Shown one piece after another: positions 35,560 to 48,503 of a stretch of 57,456 bases of DNA (position 1 is its first letter; each line of letters begins with the position of its first letter). The DNA lies in the NCBI GenBank assembly GCA_004352715.1, contig SCFE01000067.1, positions 1,794,359-1,851,814 of the forward strand, read 5' to 3'. The position numbers were made by a program, and so were the translations under genes. Source of the DNA: Hofstenia miamia. Its lineage: Eukaryota > Xenacoelomorpha > Acoela. Below the pieces are notes generated by a model that had not been told where the DNA came from, ran no database searches, and was given only the letters and a program-made list of their open reading frames with translations.

Positions 35560-35875
35560 TTAAACTAGGAAAATTTTTCTAAAATTAAAATCAAGAAACA
35601 CGTAGGACGGTTTGTTAAGATATCTAAGTATGTGGCGGTAATATCCATCACAACCTTCAGAAGTAATTAATCCCATTAAACTTGCTGTTGGTGGTTTCAA
35701 CTGCAATTCCGTTGTACACCTAGGCTTTATCAAAGTTTTCCCACTTTGAAAACTCATATTTAACTGGGTTCAAAAATGGGAAGTAAGGGGGAAGAAACAA
35801 CTCCTAAATCCAATTATGAATGCGACTATGGTGAATTTCTGCATTGTCAAGACTCAGCACAGGGTGAGTAATACC
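35560..35875 (-). pseudogene. DDE transposase (Tc1/IS630-type) C-terminal fragment
   Basis: One minus-strand frame reads LSLDNAEIHHSRIHNWI, a stop, then ELFLPPYFPFLNPVKYEF and SKWENF. This is the pattern of the DDE_3 nuclease: second catalytic Asp in LDNAxxH, then LPPYSPxLNPIE, where the last Glu here reads Lys. Two stops (TAG) break it and no start or ends were found. It would have been a cut-and-paste transposase; with the acidic residue lost it is dead. The nearby MITE at 34468-35154 has ends I cannot connect with it. Confidence 0.7.
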
Positions 35876-35889
35876 CTTAATGTCACCTA

Positions 35890-38800
35890 AACAGAGTTGA
35901 AAATGTCGGTACATTAACAGCTGAATACTGGATTTCGTAAAAAGATTTCAATTACTCTAATTTTTTATATTGAAAATATTGATCCCAACAAAGATAAAAT
36001 GGATTGAAGCAGAAACAAAATAGATCAAAATGTATTTGATTACACATTGCGGAGTTGGAAACTCATTGCATTGTTATAAGAAGGAATAATTTTTGCATAT
36101 GAATTCTTACTGAATCAACACATTCAACATTAGTTTGTTCTCCGATGTGCTACATCGAATTAAATATGAATTGCAAATAAATTAGGTCTATAATGCATTA
36201 ATAAAATACATACTATCAATTTATTTACAAAATGACTTTTAAAATAAGTTTAACATCATTAATCTAGGATTAGTGAACAAAGCCTATTTGGGAAACAAAA
36301 AGGAAATTGAATTAAATGAAAACTACTACTGATAGAGTCAAATTTAACCAACGAATGTAGTAAACTTAGAATGTAAAGCATGTATAATCCTTACCTAAGG
36401 AATTGAGAGATTTGAAGAAACATATACGTAGAGTTATACAAGTTAAGTAGAAACAAAAAATACAATCTAAATTCCATATCAATTAAAAATTAACAAATTA
36501 TATCAAGTTATAAACAAAAGTTTCAGAAATTTACGTTTAAATCATTGGAAAGGTGGAAGAAACTGGTTAGTTGTAATCAAAACAATGGGAGCAAAAAAGT
36601 ATACAATATTATATAGCTTTACACAACAATTTGTATTTCATACATTTTATACAATTTCACAGCATATTTTAATGAGTAAAATTGGGATCGATATGGAGAC
36701 ATACCGTAACTGTGGCATAGTAAACCATTGTTTAAGTTTAGTAGAAGATTCTATACACGTAGAATAAAACTATCTACGCGCTTTACAAAAAGGTTGTGAA
36801 AAGCATTGTCCCATTCCAGTAAAAGTAAAATATTCACGCAATTTTTTATAACTGATGTACATAAATGTTCCATTAAATGTAATTGTTAATAATTTATTAG
36901 TGATTTTTTTGCGGGGAAGTGGGGCTGGTCCAACTGAAAGATTAAGAGGAAAAGGGATCCAATGGTAAAACACCAAAAGACCTTTTAAATAGATACTAAT
37001 GTATATTTGTTATGTACAGTATCAAATTTCATTATCTGTTAAGGTTATACAACTTTTCTTTCAATCATACACTGGGTCAAACCTTTGTGCATGCATTCCT
37101 CTGGAATTGCTACGATTGTTCAAATTACTCCCCTGGTGACATCGCAAACGAAAATGTCTGCATTAACATATCATAAAACTGCCGCATCAAAGTAAGAATG
37201 AAGACTGGCGAAATTTATTTGAAATTTCATTTAACACAACACAACTACATAAGAAATAAACATGAGAGTAAATTATCCTATTACGCAATACAAGAATTTT
37301 AAAATGAAACACGTTTGTAGGCAATGCAATTTAAAAAAATCAGAATTCAACACTCATTCCCATTGCACAATACAGTCTGGAATCAAAAGTGTACATGAGA
37401 TTTTAAACACTTCATCAAATCTCGATAAATTTACAAGCTTGAAAAATTCGTTTGGGTTATCGGAATAGTATTTCAATATTGAAGATTGATATACTGACAA
37501 TTGCCTAGAAAAAATAAAGTTAGGCATTCCATACGCCTTGCATTTAATGTGCTTGGACATTTACTAATTTTCCAATGAATAGACTCTGACAATGCAGTCA
37601 AAATATGAAATTAGCAATTCCTTACACACCAATTAGTTCATTAATTATACATTCAACAATGATGTTTTGCATTTTGTGTTCCGACTTTCATTTGAATTTA
37701 AATAATGAATTAGCAAACTGGAAATCGTGGACAGTGGCTACTAGTTTAAGTACGCAGGAGTGCTTTCATATTGTAGGATAAAACATTAGCATATGTAGTC
37801 ACATTGCTGAAATATAAAGCAATTTTTACTATACAATTTACACGGCAAACTTAGAAAGCCTAAAATCTATTTTATCCATGCATAAACGAAATCTTAAAAC
37901 ACACAATCAATGTGAAGACTTATCTCGCAACAGTCGACAAAAAATCAAAACAACTTTATACATTTCGTTGTCAAACCGACATCACACAAAAGACAACAGC
38001 ATTTACAATTATCTGAAGAAGATTGTAATGGATATTATAAAATTTTACAAAAACTAAATATATTTTCATTTTACCAAATTATTAAACGTCTTAATAGCTA
38101 TTGTTTATCATTTGATAGTAGGACTAATCTCAGACAAAATACGATACGATATCCCTCATTTTTGAAACTTTTATTAATCTTTCGTTATAGAATTGACTTA
38201 TTCCATTTTTTCATATTTATTGTGTGAGAGTCAAACAATGTATTGTAAGATGAACCCATTGTAACTTTTTAGAAAGAAAAATCATGTAAAAACCTTGAAT
38301 TAATAAAAAATGAGGATACATTATTAAAAGCGCAAATTCAATTATCAAAGCCCTATGTTGAATCTTAAAAATCATACGTAAAATTAAAGCGATAATTGAA
38401 ATAGAAATAAATATACGAAAATACATACCTACATTACTCTAAACTAAGGAATTAAAGTGTATATGCTAGACGCCTAGTTAAGGCTAAAAAACTTATCTAA
38501 ACTAATAGTAGTGCTGTTTTGTTCATTTTTGAGTAATCACACCTTTATCTCCATTGTTATTGTAACTTGTATATAGAGAAAAACTGAATTTTAAATAGAA
38601 CATACATAAATGTAAGCTTTCTATTGTTGTGTAAAAATGCTTCAAAAAGTAAAAAAATAGCTGCTTGCCTTAAAATTTCAACCTATTTAATCCATTGATC
38701 CACCTCAAATGAATAATAGAAATATTAATTATAATTATATTATTAATTATATGGTTTATGTCTTAGAGTAACATCCCATAAATCAATGATCCAATGAAAA

Positions 38801-39300
38801 ATTGAAAATTGATTTATTTAGATAGTTGAGCGGCACTCGTTGTGGCTGTAATCAGACATTAGCCCTACCAGCGCGCTTTTCTGGATGTAATCTCATTTAA
38901 TATTTATGTTTCTTTCAAACAACAGTTTCCACCTTCACTGCATTTCTGAATTAATGCGATACTTCGTAATAAATACAGAATTTGCATCTGGAAAGAATTT
39001 GTTTTCCAATTATTGCGTCATTAAAATTTACAGGAAATGCCTACTTCGTACTACTATCATTCAGCAATCCAAAATTATTAGAGAAATTTTAATTTCAAAA
39101 GATTCTATCAAAGAAATATCAAGGTTTTGCAAAATTAATTATTAATCCAAAATAGAAATCTTATCAGAACTAGACTAGATTGCAAACATTGAATACTTTT
39201 TCTGCATTTTATGAAAATTTATTAAACTATGTACACACTTTACTGAATATTAACCATAAAAAGTCTATCTGTCTGTTAAAATTCGTTGTAAAGAAATGAT
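35890..39300. other. AT-rich DNA, no gene recognised
   Basis: No protein similarity, paired element ends or RNA gene were seen. Short open frames have the composition of chance frames. Confidence 0.5.
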
Positions 39301-39315
39301 GCTCTCTAAAAAAAA

Positions 39316-39360
39316 CATATATATATATATATATATATATATAGTATATATATATATATA
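39316..39360. repeat. TA microsatellite
   Basis: TA repeat with one break (AGTATA). The element at 39361 begins directly after its last TA, so it served as target. Confidence 0.95.
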
Positions 39361-39719
39361 CTCCGTAAAACCTGTAATTGCAGGGCACCTGTAAAAGAAG
39401 GCCACCCTAGCGCGGAGGTTGAAAATAGACCGCTCAGGTTTGTGTCTGAGACAGCTATCCACTTTTCTCTTTCAAGGATGGAGATCCGCGCGGGTACTTA
39501 CGTACGTAGGTACGCACACACAACTCAACGGGGTTTCAACTGATTTGAACCATTTGAAGTTGTTATGAAATTAAAATTTTTATAGACCTAAAAATACCGA
39601 AAATTGATGGTTGAAAAATAGAAGGCCACTCTGTAATTGAAGGCCACCTGTAATAAAAGGCCACCCTAACAAGGAGGTTGAAAAATAAAAGGCCATGGCC
39701 TTCAATTACCGGTTTTGCG
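39361..39719. mobile_element. TA-flanked foldback element, Tc1/mariner-like MITE
   Basis: The left end reads CTCCGTAAAACCTGTAATTG; the right end inverted reads CGCAAAACCGGTAATTGAAGG. TA flanks both (39359-39360 and 39720-39721). Inside, the motif TGTAATTGAAGGCCACC recurs in variants (39374, 39630 areas), with AAAAGAAGGCCACCCTA and AGGAGGTTGAAAA repeated at both sides, so each arm is itself repetitive. The element is 359 bases without coding capacity. Confidence 0.75.
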
Positions 39720-39721
39720 TA

Positions 39722-42700
39722 TAAACTTAGTTTTAAATATTGAATCGATGTAATTAACTTGAAAATTAACCTTTAAAAAAACGCATTGCGTCGACCTATT
39801 TATAGAATATTCAATTAAATGTATCGCATGTGTTAATCACAAGAAAACACCTGCCAATAAATATTAGTCCTTTCTCCACTAGTCAGTGATATGAGATATA
39901 AGCAGCGAAAAACAATGCCTTCCTAATGGTAATTATTCAAATAATAGAATTGTGCTAATATATTCAAACGAACTGCTAAAAATTTGGTTGAATGGGTACC
40001 AAAATAATATTTTATTAAGCAAGTCACTATGAAAAATAGTGAACAAAGCTGATTGTTATTAAGAACATAAAAGAGGGGGCAAAGGACTGCAATGAGCCAC
40101 GAGAACTAAAGGCAGCTCTTGTTGATCTCCTACTTTTTGCCATTCATTGAGTAGTTGTAATCGAATCAAATTATGCACAACGATGTTGAACAGTCAACAA
40201 TCATCACAAAGTTTCTGTCGAATTCATCTCTTACAAGACTGCGTTTGATTACTTATTTAGTTTGCTCCTTACCGGTCCTCCAAACAAAATTAGTTTTCGA
40301 GAAATCAAATTAGTTAATGTATTTATGATATATAATGGGATCTAAGATAATTGAATACCATTGCCCTGCTGTCTATTGAAACACTGCCTTGAGGATATCC
40401 AACAACACAGGGAAGGACAAAGGCCAAAGATTTATACCCAAGCTCGGCCAATATAAACTACCAATTCAGTCTATTTTAGGCCCGTTTTATTGCCCTTGCA
40501 AAAAATTTTCAATATTCGGTTTTCCTTGATCAATTTAGAGTTTGTTAGAAATTAATATTTAATATAAGTTTTTGAAATTGAATTTTAGAATAAATTTAGT
40601 ATAAGATATTAATATAAAATTTCAAAATGTAAATTATATTTTTAAACACATTGTTCATTAATTCAGTTTTTTTCAAATCTTGATCCAGTTTTTCAGGCCA
40701 TTTTTGCAAAACCTCGGCCCAATAATATAAAGCAATATGGCTTTAGTCTATTTCTGTTGTTAGGAAATTGAGTTAATATTGATTGTGCATTAAATTCAAA
40801 CTTATTGTTTGCAATATTAATTGACAACAATGTAATCATAATTAAGAACCGCTTTTGTTCCTGTTATTGATCACAAATAAACAAAAAATTCAATATGGAT
40901 TTGAAATCAGCTATTAAAATTCATCATAAAATACTGCTAATGAGCAAACTTTAAAAAATCACCGCAAAAATTAAGATTAAGCTGTAGTTAGATAAGAAGA
41001 ATATTGAGCATTTTAAATTCACTCTTAAATTGTTTATCAATATTTATAGTGCTTGATTACAACCGGAGATATGACAGACAGATTTTAATATTAATAAATT
41101 ATTTTTAGCAGTTTATTCAAAATCAGCATGTTCAAACTAAATGGTCTGGTTTGCAAAAATTTGCCGAGACTGTTCTTATATTCTTATTTCACAGTGTAAC
41201 GATTCATGAAGGCATGGATGCATTCATATATTTATACAACAACTGCTCAGGTTTAAATGTAAATCATTTGATAATCTAAAATTTAACCAGTGCTCAATAA
41301 GCTATCAGCAAATGCAAGAAATCAACTGCCAATTTTATAAAGTAAAATCTAACAGCAATAATACCAATGTTACGCATAAAGGATTAATCAATGAAAAGTA
41401 TATAAAATAAGTTTGTAATTTGAATACTTAATATTGAATTAATATCCAATCAAACAGGGCCAGAGACATTTCTAAGCATTAAGCTTGATATTTGTTATGT
41501 TTTTAATTATTCACAAACTATCAACGAAAATATGTTAGGAGCGTACTACTACAGAATTTAAAATTAATGAAACACCACAAATTTTGCAGTACACATTTGC
41601 GATTTCATACATAAAAAAAATAGTGTCGAATTCAATACCAACCAGTCTGCCGTTTTATGCGTTTTTAAAGAAAGAACATTTTCAAAGAAATCAAATTGTC
41701 CCTCTGTTATGTATTCTCGTACAGTTCACGACATTGACGCATTCCCAAAAAACAGAATTGAACAATTGGCAACAGACAAAGTAATAGAGGTACTATTACA
41801 AAATAAATGATATAAAAAATTACAACGCCCATAATATTTTTCATCATTAATCTCTGTAAATATCCATATATTTCAGTAAACAGAATCAACAAATTATAAT
41901 TATATAGTACATTAAGTAATATCTTTTATCAATAACTTAATTAAAATAAATTATAAAGGCAAAATAAAATTTGTATAAATAAGAATTTCAACAATACAAA
42001 ATGTATTAAAGCCATTGTATATAACGTGTATGGCGATCAGCCCGTACTAGTTTTTCATAAATAATTTTCTTCTATTATAATAATGAATATTTGAAATAAA
42101 CTACATGTATTTTTCGAAATTTTGACAATATCAGTGAACTGTGCCAAAAACTACAAAAAGAAAGTATTTCTGCAATAAATTATTTTTGGAAAAAGACCAA
42201 ACTTAAATTGATCCTTTGCATAATAACCGCAATGCACGAAGTTGTGTATTTAAATAAAAGAAAAATTATAAATTTATCAATTAACATAAATAGAATACGG
42301 CCATTAATTGCCAATTAATAATAGCTTATTAAAATCTAAAATCACCTAAAATATGCAAGAATCCAATACATAGAATAATAAATGTTATAAATATACTATA
42401 CATAATAAGAGGCTATGCAGCATCTGATTAGATTGAGTTCGTTTAATCTTGTAAAATTTCTCTATATCTTTAACGCTTTGTACCTAAATATATGACTAGT
42501 GATTCTCGTCAATTCTAAGTGTTAATTGCAACTTTGAAATAACTGAGCAATTTATATTGAAAAATAATTTCTTCACTAAAGGTTTTGCATATATTTGAAT
42601 AGCAAACCTCATTTTGCAGTGACAACCCTTCAACGCAAGAACATATGACAACTTTTGCTATGAAACGCTTACAAGCAGTGAAAAAATGTATTCATGACAA

Positions 42701-43090
42701 ACTGTGTTATCCAAAATCATCCAAGAAAAATCAAGATTGAAAATAAAAGTAATAATGCTAAGCTGTAAAATTTAAGGATATTATTCAAATTATTAGTTGC
42801 AAAACTTTATCTAAATTACAGAACAATTGAATTGGTTCTGTTAACAATTTCCAAATTTTAGTTATATTTATATCATATATTTCTGTATAAGAATTTAAAT
42901 TGTGAAAAATTCATAATTGTGATCAAATTAAAAGATTAATGCATTAAAGGCTAACTCAAGTTATTAGTTTTTAATAGTAGTGTTGAGAACATAATATTAA
43001 ATAATATGTATAAATTGTGCAAATAATTTGTGAAAGTTATGCAAACTATTATGAGTTTAGAAATAATTTCTGTTGAAAATTAATAATATA
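39722..43090. other. AT-rich DNA, no gene recognised
   Basis: No gene or paired element ends were recognised. CG dinucleotides occur at ordinary frequency here (12 by eye in 42001-43080), in contrast with the block that follows. Confidence 0.5.
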
Positions 43091-43370
43091 TTGTATCAGT
43101 CAGTGGCGGATCCAAAGGGGAATATAAGTGGCATGCATTCACCCCTTTCCCCAACAGCAAAAAACAATGAAAATCTTCATCATAAGTTTAATTTTTCAAC
43201 CACTATTTGATCATCTACTTCTATTCTTACAGGGAAATTCCTACCTCTAAAGAGCAAATGATATACAAATTTGATTAGCAATATTTTATAGATACTGTAG
43301 AATCATGGGGCACTCTGGCTACTCAAGTGGTATTGGGAAACTCAGGAGTTAATATCAAAGGTTGCAAAGG

Positions 43371-44440
43371 CTACCATTGTAGCCTTTTCTTTTGTAGTTG
43401 AGTGGATATTGGTTGGCCTTTCTGAAAAATATCTTCAATGGTTAACTTCCCATTGATAAAGACACACTTGGGATTACTGCCTTTGATTAAAGCATCCCTA
43501 GTTTCCTGGTATTCAGGTGTCTGCATGGCATTGGAGATCTCATCAGCAGTGGAAACATAGTTAATCTTATCAGAGAGATGGGCCAACACTTTCTCACGTC
43601 CTTTCTTGACTTGCATAAACAGCAGGATTAACAGAGTCAGATTATTCTTCTCAGCATTGGTATCAACTCAACCTTCCTCCTCAACATAGCAGTTCCAATT
43701 TTGATGGGATAATTGATCTTGGCTTCCTGGATGGTATCCAAAACACACTGCATAGTTCACATTCACAGAGCTTATCAACTTGAGAGTTGGAGATTCTGAG
43801 TTGAGATGTGGTGCATTCTATGTCCAAGGCTATTTGTTGCCTCTTTCATGAACATTTCTGTGAGGCACCACCCCACTTTATGAGACCTAGGATGTTGTTG
43901 TCTCAGTTACTCTCAATGATGTGGTTGACAATAGAAAGTTTCTCAGCAAACTCATCAGGGTGGTGCTTGATTGTTAAGATGTGCTCATCTTCAGTAATAG
44001 ACCAGGCAGGCAAATGCATGTGAGAGCTGGTGATGCTGGAAAACTTTTGTAGATTGACAGCCTCAATGAGGGCTTTGGTGCTCAGAGACACTTTGATCAC
44101 AGAAGAAGAAAGTAGCTCCTCTTCTTGGTAGAACTGTTCAGGCAAGTGCATCATTTGTTCAATGACTGTGATGGGGATGGCTTCAAAATCCTTTGCAGCT
44201 TGCCTGCATGTCTCAGCAACTTAGTTATAACTGCATTTGGGGTAGTTCATCTTTTCCAAGTTAAAGAAGATCTCAGTCTTTGTGTGAACATTGTAATGGC
44301 TTACCAATTCTAAAAACAGTGGTGCATACTCAGATGACAGTGAAGGAAACTTAGTTTCAGAGGTGGCTCCCCAGATGTCTTTCTTTAGTGTATCAGAGAA
44401 AATGTTGAGGTCAGCAAAGCAACACTGAGACAGTTGATGA
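43371..44440 (-). pseudogene. Uncharacterised coding remnant downstream of integrase B
   Basis: After the integrase core the minus strand holds coherent protein-like stretches in several frames. They include DLNIFSDTLKKDIWGATSE, LFLELVSHYNVHTKTEIFF, EDEHILTIKHHPDEFAEKL and INYVSTADEISNAMQTPEYQ. Composition is that of a soluble protein with charged and hydrophobic residues well mixed, unlike chance frames in this region. I see no membrane segment, zinc knuckle or other motif, and I do not recognise the family. It does not look like the C-terminus found in C (56568-57189). It could be an extra gene of the element, part of a captured host gene, or another element joined by rearrangement. Stops and frame changes show decay. 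Confidence 0.5.
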
Positions 44441-44885
44441 TTATCTGGGGAAGGAGATGCCCTAGCAGACTGCTCACCTCATGAACAAACATTGCTTAAA
44501 AGGGCTGACCCTTGTGGTGGAATGCACTGCAGTATTGTAAAAATATTCCACTGCCTCAATAACTCACTTCCAATTCTGATCTGCTGCTCAGGCAAGGGCA
44601 ACTCAGATTAATTTAATAACAGTACAGTTGAGTCTTTTTGTAAGGGTCTCCATGAGATGGTTGTCAAATTGGGGACTGTGATCAGAGATTAGGCGTTCCT
44701 TAGGCTTGAGCTTGAGGATCCACTCTTTTACTACTTTTCTCCAATCAACTCAGTGGTGGTACTGTTGAGGGGAATGAGTCCAGCATACTTGGTAATGTGA
44801 TTGATGAGCACTAAAAGGTACTGGTATTCCTCATCATCACAGGAGAACTTCTCAATGTCCATATTGTAGATTCACTCAGGGCCCT
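44440..44885 (-). pseudogene. Integrase core of gypsy element B, decayed
   Basis: The minus strand gives MDIEKFSCDDEEYQYLLVLI with the first catalytic Asp, then NHITKYAGLIPL, a break, SDHSPQFDNHL with the second Asp, and NW, a stop, VIEAVEYFYNTAVHSTTRVS with PF after it. This is the order of a Ty3/gypsy integrase core, the enzyme that inserts the DNA copy into the host genome. Several TGA stops and one or two frameshifts make it inactive. The N-terminal zinc-binding part is missing because the copy starts inside the gene. Confidence 0.8.
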
Positions 44886-45165
44886 TTTTATTTTATTTTC
44901 ATTTATTGGCACTCTCTGAATTAATTCAGTGCTATTACCATCATCTATTTAGTAATTTTAATTAATTTTCATTTATTTCAAACTTGGTTTTCAAATTTAT
45001 TGTAATTGTCCCCTTGATGAAAGACAACCTGTAATTGCTCTTTTAATTTGTGAGGGAAAAATTGAATTTTGAAAACAGTAAATATTTACCTTTTCTCTGT
45101 ATAAAATAGGGAACTTATTGTAATCATTGTCAAATAAATCTCATTCTCACTGGATAATGTTTGCT
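44886..45165 (+). repeat. Possible long terminal repeat
   Basis: This AT-rich stretch lies between integrase B and the leader of copy A. It carries a TATA-like CTGTATAAAATAGG at about 45098 and, about 30 bases later, AATAAATCTC like a polyadenylation signal, the usual order of a U3-R region. A second copy was not found in the window, so this is a guess from layout. Confidence 0.3.
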
Positions 45166-45960
45166 CTTTTATCTTCTCTTATACTGCTAACCTTTTTAGA
45201 TTCAGTATTAATATGATAATAAACTTGTAAGATCCAGTGATAATGTGGGAGGAACTCCACTGTACCTGGAGCAATAACTTGCTCCTTAACAGATGTGAGC
45301 CCATATTGTGGACACTTTATGGCTACATATAGGTATAGGAAATAAAAGAACTTCACTCTTGATCAATCATACATGCACATAACATCACACTATGCAAATA
45401 TATTATGCTGTTGCTGTACGTGAATATGTGGTAATTACACATTATTACTATCTATTACATGAGCTGAGATAACAAGAACAATGAGCTAAATTTGTTTTAT
45501 TGAGCTAGAAATTAAAACCTGAGACACACAATTAGCACCTTGGATGGTAAGGATGGATTCTAATGATTTGGCTTTGGTGAGATGCTGTGTAAATTGGTCA
45601 CCAGCTGGAATGCCTTCTTGGAAATGGTATTGGTTCTTTTTTCTACAGTGAAATTGGTGAACTAACAATCTTCATTTGTTTTGTAAGAGCATGGGCTACT
45701 CTTGGTGATGGTAATTCTTTGCAACCTTGTACTGCTCAAGCTGCTAGACACACCCCGCAATTCTACATGGTGACCCTGATGTGATACAGAACTGTTCTAG
45801 TGTTTTCTTATTGTATTTGGTTTTGTTTTTCCACTGGGTGTGAGTCAGCTGGGATGGATTTCCCCTGACCACAATCTTTTTCACCACCCATTTATGTACA
45901 ACTTTGCCTCATATGTAATTCTACATTTTCAATTCTGTGATCTGATTCTGTTACTGAGAC
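45147..45960. other. CpG-poor leader region with unassigned coding-like stretches
   Basis: The minus strand has two stretches with protein-like composition: SVKEQVIAPGTVEFLPHYHW (45356-45147) and FQEGIPAGDQFTQHLTKAKS (45668-45486). I cannot assign them. The region has few CG dinucleotides like the retroelements on both sides and could be the leader of copy A or more of copy B. Confidence 0.35.
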
Positions 45961-46278
45961 CCAATTCTATTCTTACCTGTTCTTGGTGCCATATTGTCAT
46001 TGTCTCATTATTCTAGAATTTGGCATGATTGTTGTACCTATACCTGCTACCATCTGTCAGTTGCTTTTATTTCTCATACACAGTTGGATGTTTCTCCTAC
46101 ATTATTGGAATTGGTATTGGAACCTTTTCTCTTACTTTACTTTTACTCATTTACTTATTCTTGTTCTTATGGATATGGATTTATCTATTTCTCATAATGG
46201 GACTCCCACTCAGAGTTTCCCCTGTGTGATTCTATTTTTGCTTTACCTACTCCTACCCCCACCAAACCTGTTTCTGCC

Positions 46279-47385
46279 ATGTCTACACCCTCCAAAGTTT
46301 TTCTGAAAGAGATTCCTACTCCTGCTACCTTGTTGAACCTGTTTCTTTCATATACACCACTGTTGCCACCTCCCAAGTTACCAACAACCAAAGTTCAACA
46401 GCTCAGAGAAGCCCTTTCTGAGCAGATCTCCCAGTGCTGCTCTTGTGAAGCCTGCTTTGATGCATTGCAAGTAGAACTAAGACAGCAAGCCACTGCAGCT
46501 TGGTACAGTGAGAGATGCTTACTTGACTTGATTTCAGCCTTAGAGATGCAGATTCAGGAATCAACCCTGCATTCCCCACCAATCTCATCAGAGGAACATG
46601 AGTATGTAACTTGTGTCTTTTTGGACAAGGCTCTTGATGCTCTCTCCAAAAAATTTTCAATGATTATCTCACAAATGCTTTCTGCTCACTTGCCTCATGC
46701 TCTGCCAGCACCTACAACATCCCCAGTGACAACATTATTTGTTACCCTCATTACCTCTTTTACAGTCAGAGCTCCTATATTTACTCAGTCTGCTCTCTTG
46801 CAAATCTCTACACTAACTACCATAGCTATGCTGGGCTCTTGTGCCCCAAGTGCAACACTCATGCCCTGAGCACCCATTAGTGTCACAGTTACTCCCACTG
46901 CTATGATTGTTCCACCTCCTCCTCTGAGTAGCCCTATCAGGTCTACAACAACTTGTGGACTATGCTTTACACAGTTTATTCTACCCACAGAAGCAAACCT
47001 TTTCAATTGGCACTCAGTTTTGCCCAAATTTACTGGAAAGATAGATGAAATTTCACAGTCATTTAATGAGTGGCTCTTTCTTTTTGAGCTCAATATGAAG
47101 CAGTATAAAACTATAAAAGACGTCACTGCCACACAATTTCCCATGTAACTTCAAGGCCTTGCGTACAATCAGTACATGATGTTGGACAGAGAGGTCAAAA
47201 TGAATTATCAATTACTTGTTGATCACTTTGAGGACCACTACAAAGCACTGCACATAAAAAAGCAGTACAAGATGCTTTTGTGTGATCTCTCCTTTAAAAA
47301 GGGAGATGATGTCAGGACCTATATCACTCAGGTTGATAGACTCTTTTGCCTCAGCAAGTTAGCTCCAGAGTACTCATCAACATGA
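46279..47385 (+). pseudogene. gag-like region of gypsy A
   Basis: A first open frame of 196 codons starts at 46279. It has Pro-rich ends and a middle (QQLREALSEQISQCC, YSERCLLDLISALEMQIQES) that looks like a coiled coil. A second part reads LPKFTGKIDEISQSFNEWLF and, after a TAA, YQLLVDHFEDHYKALHI and FKKGDDVRTYITQVDRLF. This fits the capsid of Ty3/gypsy gag proteins, which package the RNA into particles. No CCHC zinc knuckle was seen after it. Stops near 46867, 47146 and 47383 break the frame. The start codon is uncertain because the leader is also open. Confidence 0.65.
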
Positions 47386-47708
47386 TCTCTTTTCATATAT
47401 TTGTTGGGGATTCCCTTCTACCATTAGGAGCCACCTCAAGCTTAAATGCAATCTGGAAATTCTATTATTAAGAAGGCAATCAGTATTGTATATATGCTAC
47501 AAAACACAACCTGCATTGAGAAAGATGCTGGTGATCTAAAGACAGGTCAAACTGCCTTAAAGACACTAACCTCCTCATGTTCTGCTACAGTGCAGACGAA
47601 ATCAGATAATGAAAGACAATCAGCTCACATTCAGACTCAGAGTGGGGCAGTCATTCATCTAATAGCAGATGGAGATGGTTTCATCATTGATGAGCCATCA
47701 GCTGAAGT

Positions 47709-48200
47709 GTGGACTCCCAACACCCTGGTCAAGTCTGTCAGTCATTTAAATTAGATGGAGCACTGCCTCCTGAAAACTGTGCACATGATGTTTTGGTGAT
47801 AACCTTGCTACTGTGTAATAAAGTCATCCCTGTGGACATGAATGGATTGTTAATCAATGCTATTATTGATATGAGAGCCTCTGCTTCCATAATAAGCAAC
47901 ACCTGTTGTGACAAGCTTTGCCTACAAAGAGAGGACCTGTTACCATCTACAGTGTGCTTGTTGGATGCTTCTGGGAACACTATTTCACTGAAGGGTCAGA
48001 TAAACAACCTNGAGCTACATATCCACCAAGAATGCTTCTGAGTGGACCTTATTGTAGTTGATACCTGCAATTGGCCCTTGCTGTACAATGTCATTCTGGG
48101 AAATAATTTCATTGAGAAGAATGCATGTGTGATAGATTATGGAAACAACACAATCTCAATCCATGAAAGCAAGCCTCAGGAAGAACTTACAGCCATTTGC
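47709..48200 (+). pseudogene. Retroelement aspartic protease, active site altered
   Basis: The stretch INAIIDMRASASIIS stands where retroelement proteases have a D-T/S-G-A active site, so Thr-Gly has become Met-Arg; an ACG to ATG change would explain the Met. After a TGA at about 48039 comes VILGNNFIEKNACVIDYGNN, matching the conserved G-x-D-F and the following strand of Ty3/gypsy proteases. The enzyme would have cut the polyprotein. With the active site changed and a stop inside, it is dead. One N lies at 48011. Confidence 0.75.
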
Positions 48201-48503
48201 AACCGAGAAATTTTACTAACACTAACCAACAACATTGTTGTGGAACCTTGGCACTGGCAACAAGTTGCTGTCACTACAAACTCTGCTTGTGAGGGTGATG
48301 TAATGATTTTGGGACAAAGGGGAAGATGCCTTCATGGTCTACATCTTTCTCTGGACCTCTGTCATGTCTCCTGCAGCAAGACTTATGTTACTGTGCTTAA
48401 TAGTTCTACATGCTTGATCTGAATGGATCCAACCAAGGTATCTATCATTGTGACTCTGGTCTGACTCAAACTTAAAGCTGCTGCCTGTTTACCTGTTCTC
48501 ACT

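Larger units (their letters stand above)
43100..44885 (-). mobile_element. Ty3/gypsy element B, truncated, minus strand
   Basis: Read on the minus strand, integrase sequence begins abruptly at about 44885 and is followed by coding-like DNA to 43371. The family is the same as copy A on the plus strand, with shared stretches such as VIKLI, NW, a TGA at the same place and EYFYNT. The upstream gag, protease and reverse transcriptase of B are absent here. CG dinucleotides are almost missing. The left limit is near 43100, where AT-rich DNA changes to a stretch reading CAGTGGCGGATCC. Confidence 0.7.

Noticed and set aside
45984-46000. TGGTGCCAT as a tRNA primer-binding site
   Set aside because: No LTR end directly before it and no tRNA match I can vouch for.
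45983-46306. Hydrophobic open frame like a membrane protein
   Set aside because: T-rich leader DNA gives Leu/Phe/Ile in any frame; it lies before and overlaps the gag-like frame.
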